From the NCBI GenBank assembly GCA_032717465.1, contig CM064667.1, forward strand, positions 1,098,374 through 1,162,373: DNA of 64,000 bases, given 5' to 3'. Below, one piece after another: positions 58,842-64,000 of the stretch (within the stretch, counting starts at the first letter, position 1; every line of letters starts with the position of its first letter). Source of the DNA: Coenobita brevimanus. Lineage: Eukaryota; Arthropoda; Malacostraca; Decapoda; Coenobitidae. Position numbers and translations under genes: made by a program. The notes under the pieces are model-generated. The model made no database searches, was not told the origin of the DNA, and saw only the letters and a program-made list of their open reading frames with translations.

Positions 58842-60428
58842 CCATTTTCTTTGCTGTCCTTATCGTTGTTCTCGTAGTCTCGTGGTAATGGTGCCCAGAG
58901 ACAGCGCCTGCATCGTGTAACACAGCTGGCCGCAGTTTTCCTTTTGTTTTTTCCCTTTGTTCTTATCATTAGGTCAAGATATAACTACATTTTTAATTTT
59001 CATATCCTCTTCTACATACAGGTATATAAATTCATTTTTAATTTTGAAATAGTTCACCGGTGTATATTTGATATCTCGTGAAGGAATAACAACAACGGAT
59101 GAGGGAAGAGATGATGAGGGAATTACAAATGAGTGAAGGATTAGAGTGAGTGATGACAGCCATGACGTGAAGTGAAGAATGGAGAGGCTAGGTCGAGGCC
59201 TCTCACCCCCTCACCCCTTCACCTTATGTGGCGGCGAATTGTGAAGGAATTGGCAGTGGGTTTACCTCAGATAATGTGGGCAAATTTCTTTATCATACAC
59301 GCACAAAAACTCACAGGGTACATGGAGTTCTGAAGCTTGACTGTCATTCCTCTGAGTCATAGTCACTCTAGAGTTTGTCAGTTACACAGTCCATCATCTT
59401 CAATATCCATTGTTCACACTCACCTGCCCGCACATCCTAAGGGACACATTCGTCTTATTTTCTTGTACAGATATTTATTTCTCTACAGGCACGTCAATAT
59501 ATTTGTAGTTAGTCGAACTCTGTGAAGACATGCCCATGCACCCTGACCCAAAAATGTCATGTTTGTAGGTGTTTTTGTCTAATATACTCTTTCATTAACA
59601 ACATGTTTCCCTTTTTATGTTTCTTCAGTCGCATCTGTATATCAGCATGCACATCTAAAGTCAGACATCTGTATTCATGTACTTTCGTCCTGATATGCCT
59701 AAATAAAAAGGATACATTCAGCCCATGTATCTGCCTGACTTAACCCTTCACACATCCACCTTCTCCCTTCCGACATCATTCGCTTTTGTGTGATTAAACT
59801 CTCTTCTTATGTTTATTAAAATCCACACATTCTTGCATCACCATCCTTTCCTTTCTACCTGTAAATCCGAACATTCACTACCTCCTGCATCCATACGTTA
59901 CCTACATGCCTACCTATACTTCCCACCTCCTTCATTTCATACCCACATCCTTCCCACTATTCACGTCCCACGAGCACATCCCAGAGTGGAGCATATTCAG
60001 ACCCACATATCACATCTCGTACACTCCAACCCCCACATCCCGCGTCCCTATACCTCTCACCGTGCCCATCTCGAACCCACCACCAGACGGTTTCCTTGCC
60101 TTATATATGGCCACAAATCTCACTTCGGGTACAGATCGTTAATGATGAAGAAATCGCAGAGGGATAAATAAAAATGGTGAAATGCGTGAAGGAGGGCAGC
60201 TTGGGACGAGGGAGGGTAAGATGATCATTTGTGACAGAGGCTGGTAGGCGTTTTCGTCATGCATCTTGTTGAACTTTGGGACATGTTTCTGTTAATAAAC
60301 TCCTTAGACGGTATGCTATATTGCTCGCTCGCCCTCCCATCCTAATTTGAGGCCTCGAAATAGCCAGTGTTATTGATTACCGTGTGACACCTGACGTGAT
60401 GGATGAAATCGAAGTCACACGTACTGTT

Positions 60429-60430
<2 letters not shown>
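58840..60430. other. Unassigned sequence
   Basis: No gene or repeat supported. Confidence 0.6.

Positions 60431-60479
<49 letters not shown>
60431..60479. repeat. (TG)n microsatellite
   Basis: About 24 units. Confidence 0.97.
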
Positions 60480-60483
<4 letters not shown>

Positions 60484-61488
60484 GGGCAGGTCAAGAATAA
60501 AAGTTGATTTTAAGATCCTGAATTACTCCTATTCACTCATCACAATTTTCCACGAAATCTCTCCTTCCCTCCAGCAAAGTGCATCACAGTTCACCTAATA
60601 TTTTTGCCGCCTTTTCTTTAGATTTTCTTGGAAAGATTACATTGATTTCCCTCATAATCCTGCTTGTGTGCGGTTGTGTTAATCCTATATAATGTTTCCT
60701 CCTTACAGCTGCTAAGTTTATGAAGCGATCCAGTTATCCTTGTGCGAAGTGTGTTTCTCTTGTATATGAAATAGGGAAGATGCTCTCAAAAACCAGCTCA
60801 GCGTAGGGGACGCTCATCATCTACTCTCCCCCTTTCTTCCAGGAGGGCAGTGGATAAGGTTGCGTTGTAAAGAGGCTTAGGGACGTTATTGTCGCGGCCA
60901 CCCATATACCATCAGGAGTAAGGTGTTTGCCATTGACAAAACTATAGACATGTCGACAGACTACTGCGTTATGGGCGATATTAACTGTTTCACGATTCAT
61001 ACTCTTCCATTCACCCTTTCTCATATACCAGCTGGGAGAAATGATTATAAGAATATGCCAAATGGCAGATGTTAACAGAGATTAATGTATGTTCTGAGTA
61101 ATGATAGTGGATCAGTTTACAAAACAAAAGAGCGCTATTTCAGTCAGCACGGCCAGAAAGTGCCTTGGTGTATGAGGACATGGAAAATCACATCATACAC
61201 GCCGCAACCCGCCTTTGTTGAGGCTGATTTGTCAGATAGTTCTTGATGGCTGTGCTCATGTTGGCTGCCGTTGTGCCCTCTAGACAACGTTTTATATTGG
61301 CACAGTAATTGATTGGCTTGTCATGCCACCGCTGCCTCCACCCACACTCTCCCCCCGCCCCAACTCCTCCTTCACATGTACGTCACCTGTCATCTCTCTT
61401 GTCACGCATCCGCTGCCTCCCTTTTTCCCGCCTCTCGCCTCACCTCAGATGCATTGATAACGTCACCAGTGTCTTCTACATTTGCATA
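60480..61488. other. Unassigned sequence
   Basis: Nothing recognised. Confidence 0.6.
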
Positions 61489-61510
61489 TAGATAGATGGA
61501 TAGATAGATG

Positions 61511-61547
<37 letters not shown>

Positions 61548-61590
61548 AGTAGATAGATAGATCGCTAGACAGGTAGATAGATAGATTGAT
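61489..61590. repeat. (GATA)n compound repeat
   Basis: GATAGATG/GATA units at 61489-61548, then degenerate GATA-like units to about 61590. Confidence 0.95.
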
Positions 61591-62120
61591 AGAGAGATAT
61601 GGCGATGTTCTGCTGGGTGATTCTGCCTATTGGAACGCAACATCTGTACCGCTAAAACACCTGTAATTAGCGCCAAGTAGTACAAAGGGCATTACGTGCA
61701 CTGTACAGTTGTGATGAGACGGCTGTACACAGTTCCAGGTTTTGCACGTGTCCAGCTGGTGAACCGCATAGTTATCATAATATTTCGTGCCAGTCATTCT
61801 TGTATTACCATCATAAGGTCTAATTCAGTTCACTTGCTGTCAGTATATTTTTTGTGTATTTAAATATCTCATTTCCTTAGTTTTTCATGTTATTGGTATA
61901 TATTTTAGGTTATTTGGATTTAATTCTTTTCTTCGAAGTAAGAGAGAGAGAGAGAGAGAGAGAAGGGGGGGGAGCAGAGGCACTGTTTCTTGTACGCACA
62001 CATGTACGCCTTTACCACACTCCATACCTGAACGTGTACGGATTATAATGTGCTCATATAGATGCATATTAATTGACTTTGTTAGGAGTAAATTAAACAA
62101 ATGGCTGCATATCCGTGTAC

Positions 62121-62123
<3 letters not shown>
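61591..62123. other. Unassigned sequence with (GA)n
   Basis: (GA)12 and a G-run at about 61940-61972. Confidence 0.6.

Positions 62124-62173
<50 letters not shown>
62124..62173. repeat. (CA)n microsatellite
   Basis: About 25 units. Confidence 0.97.
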
Positions 62174-62175
<2 letters not shown>

Positions 62176-62299
62176 ATATATGGTGGTCCTTATATCTGAT
62201 AAAAAGACTCACCAGACCGTAGTGTGTAGCCAGGTTTATGGTTACAGATGTGGCTGGATATCACACTCTCCTTCACCCGCCCTTCTGCTGTCTCTTCCG

Positions 62300-62355
62300 T
62301 CCGTCGTCGTCGTCGTCGTCATCGTCTCCTCCTCCTCCTCCTCCTCCTCCTCCTC
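62300..62355. repeat. (CGT)n then (CTC)n trinucleotide repeats
   Basis: Imperfect (CGT)6 followed by (CTC)n. Poly-Ser/Pro/Leu frames here are artefacts. Confidence 0.9.
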
Positions 62356-62565
62356 GTTTGTTATTCCATTCCTACCTTTTCCTCTTCCCATTCTCCACAT
62401 CTCACCATCCTCATCCCGTCACCTCCTTTCTTCCACTCATTGCATTCTCCCGCTTTGTGGGTGGTGGGACGTGGATGGACATGTGGGTGGACAGGTGACG
62501 GGTGGTGGTGGTGGTGGTGAATTGTTCACTATAGGAATGACAGGAAAAGCAAAAAGCAACAGACC

Positions 62566-62593
62566 TTTTTTCTTTCTTTCTTTCTTTCTTTCA
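62566..62593. repeat. (TTTC)n microsatellite
   Basis: About seven TTTC units. Confidence 0.9.
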
Positions 62594-62689
62594 GGGCGTT
62601 TCAGAAAATTCTATATATATGGCATCTAATTCTATACGTTGAAAATAAGGTTAGTTAAGCAAGAAGTTCCCCTCGTCCACCAAGCCCCC

Positions 62690-62895
62690 CCCAAACAAAG
62701 CCGGCAGGAAAAAGTGAGAAGGACCTTCATGGGGTAGAGAAGCAGGGAGGGAACGAGGTAGGAAGTGTGAAAGGAATAAGTCAGTGGAGTTGGGGGGGAG
62801 GGGGGGAAGAGAGAGACTGTTGGAGCAGAGAGGGTGAGTGGGTTTGACGGGATGGAGACATGGTAATGATGTAATTCGAAGTGACATTGAAATGT

Positions 62896-62964
<69 letters not shown>

Positions 62965-63130
62965 ATATCAAGGAGCGGGATGGTGGTGAAGGTGTGGATG
63001 TGGGGTAGAGGAGGCAAAGTGAGGGGTGGAGGGAAGAGGGGTCAGTGAGAAAAGAGAATGAGAGAAAGTTGTAAATGGAAAGATAGTAATAGTAAAATGT
63101 TTAAACTGGGGAGTATTGAAAAATAACGAA
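62690..63130. repeat. Purine-rich tract containing (GA)31
   Basis: G/A-biased plus strand with pure (GA)n at 62899-62960. Confidence 0.85.
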
Positions 63131-63274
63131 GTAAATTATACAACTGATTTATTGATGCTGTCGAGGCCATTTGTTGTAGGGGAGGATATGACTGAGAAAA
63201 GCGGTATCCTATTAATTTAAGAAAGGTATAGATAAAGAAAGAAGGATTAAAGGCGTAAGAGGAAGGGAATGAGG

Positions 63275-64000
63275 CTGTGGCACACCTAATGTCTGACTTG
63301 GCTCGTATCTCTGACTGGGGTAAAAATAATATGGTTGTTTTTAATGCATCTAAGATTCAGTTCTTACACCTATCAACCCAACAAAATCTTCCACAGGTAT
63401 ACCCACTAATGTTTAATAATATTCAGCTTAATCCTGCATCATCCTTGAAAATGCTTGGGGTTTCATTTACTCGGGACTTATCGTGGAAGGATCACATTAC
63501 ATCTCTTGTAAAATCTGCTTCCAAGAGATTGGGTGTGGTAAGCCGACTCCGTTCTTTCTTTACCCATGCACAATTGTTGACTCTATATAGGGGTTTTATC
63601 CGCTCCTGTGTGGAGTACAACTCTCATGTGTGGGGAGGCTCCCCACATACAGCTCTTCTCAATAGGGTGGAGTCAAAGGCTTTTCGTCTCATTAACTCTC
63701 CTCCTCTTACTGACTTCCTTCAACCTCTGTCTCTTCGCCGCACTGTTGCATCTTTATCTCTTTTCTATCGCTACTTCAATGGTCGCTGCTCCTCTGAACT
63801 GTCTGCATGCATTCCTGCACCTCTACGATGGGCGCGTAGCACCCGTTTAGCAGCAAACTCTCATCCCTTTTCTGTCCAACTCTCTAATGTAAGAGTTAAC
63901 CGTTACTCCCAGTCTTTCATTTATGCAACAGGTCAGCTCTGGAACTGTCTCCCTCTGTCTGTATTTCCTGCTGCCTATGATCTCCAGTCTTTCAAACGCA
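63275..64000 (+). mobile_element. Jockey-type non-LTR retrotransposon, copy 2 (partial at right edge)
   Basis: 5'-truncated inside the reverse transcriptase: the match to copy 1 begins at TGGCACACCT (27835 in copy 1). Alignable throughout with copy 1 at roughly 95% identity, without the nested insertion and without the 51-bp deletion. It runs off the window. Confidence 0.9.
63278..64000 (+). pseudogene. Reverse transcriptase C-terminal part, uninterrupted to the window edge
   Basis: One open frame of 241 codons from the thumb region (LARISDWGKNNMVVFNAS, LKMLGVSFTRDLSWKDHI) through the C-terminal domain (RGFIRSCVEYNSHVWGGSP, LLNRVESKAFRLIN, YSQSFIYATGQLWNCLP). There is no start codon of its own, because insertion was 5'-truncated after the catalytic YADD. 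It therefore cannot make an active enzyme even though no stop is present. It serves as the reference for the mutations in copy 1. Confidence 0.85.

Noticed and set aside
62048..62629. 193-codon frame with poly-Thr/His, poly-Val and poly-Ser
   Set aside because: Crosses (CA)n, (CGT)n, (CTC)n and (TTTC)n; entirely repeat-derived.

Overview
This is eukaryotic, non-coding, repeat-dense DNA. It most resembles an intergenic or intronic stretch of a crustacean genome, probably a decapod. The evidence is: very frequent long (TG)n/(CA)n, (GA)n/(CT)n and (GATA)n microsatellites; several tRNA-derived SINEs that end in microsatellites; non-LTR elements of Jockey/I and RTE type; and a Ty3/gypsy-group LTR element. 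I see no convincing host protein-coding gene, rRNA or functional tRNA. The organism call is an inference, not proof. Nearly all short open frames here are translated microsatellites, minisatellites or strand-biased purine/pyrimidine tracts.

Layout. Positions 1-3174 (minus strand) hold the 5' half of a Jockey/I-type non-LTR retrotransposon: a Gag-like protein with three zinc knuckles, then the start of an APE endonuclease. It is one unbroken reading frame that runs off the left edge. Positions 4.7-26 kb are simple repeats, strand-biased tracts, a 31-bp minisatellite, a 21-bp polypurine minisatellite, MITE-like elements and SINE fragments. Positions 26.76-28.9 kb hold a 5'-truncated Jockey-type reverse transcriptase, broken by stops, a frameshift and a 258-bp nested insertion with a TATAC target duplication. 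Positions 32-38 kb are a cluster of dispersed repeats: a 120-bp-unit element with short inverted termini, and two SINE families. Positions 38.6-39.05 kb hold a 42-bp minisatellite and 40.3-40.64 kb a compound GAT repeat. Positions 41.13-43.9 kb (minus strand) hold an RTE-type non-LTR element with a full reverse transcriptase frame and a broken endonuclease. Positions 51.81-57.25 kb hold a young LTR retrotransposon inserted in an (AT)n tract. Positions 63.27-64 kb hold a second, still open, copy of the Jockey-type element, running off the right edge.

The most interesting item is the LTR element. Its domains read Gag, protease, integrase and then reverse transcriptase, a copia-like order in an element whose proteins are Ty3/gypsy-like. 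This matches the Gmr1-type arrangement known from some animals. The reverse transcriptase is cut short and RNase H is absent, yet the two LTRs differ at only about three positions. It is therefore a recently inserted, deletion-derived copy that probably moved with proteins from a complete relative.

Other noteworthy structure includes a four-copy MITE-like family with TIR near TGTTCACTTTAACTTGG; a SINE-associated hairpin with an apparently compensatory base-pair change between copies; and dispersed repeats that carry the local (TG)n tracts, suggesting that retroposons seeded part of the microsatellite load.
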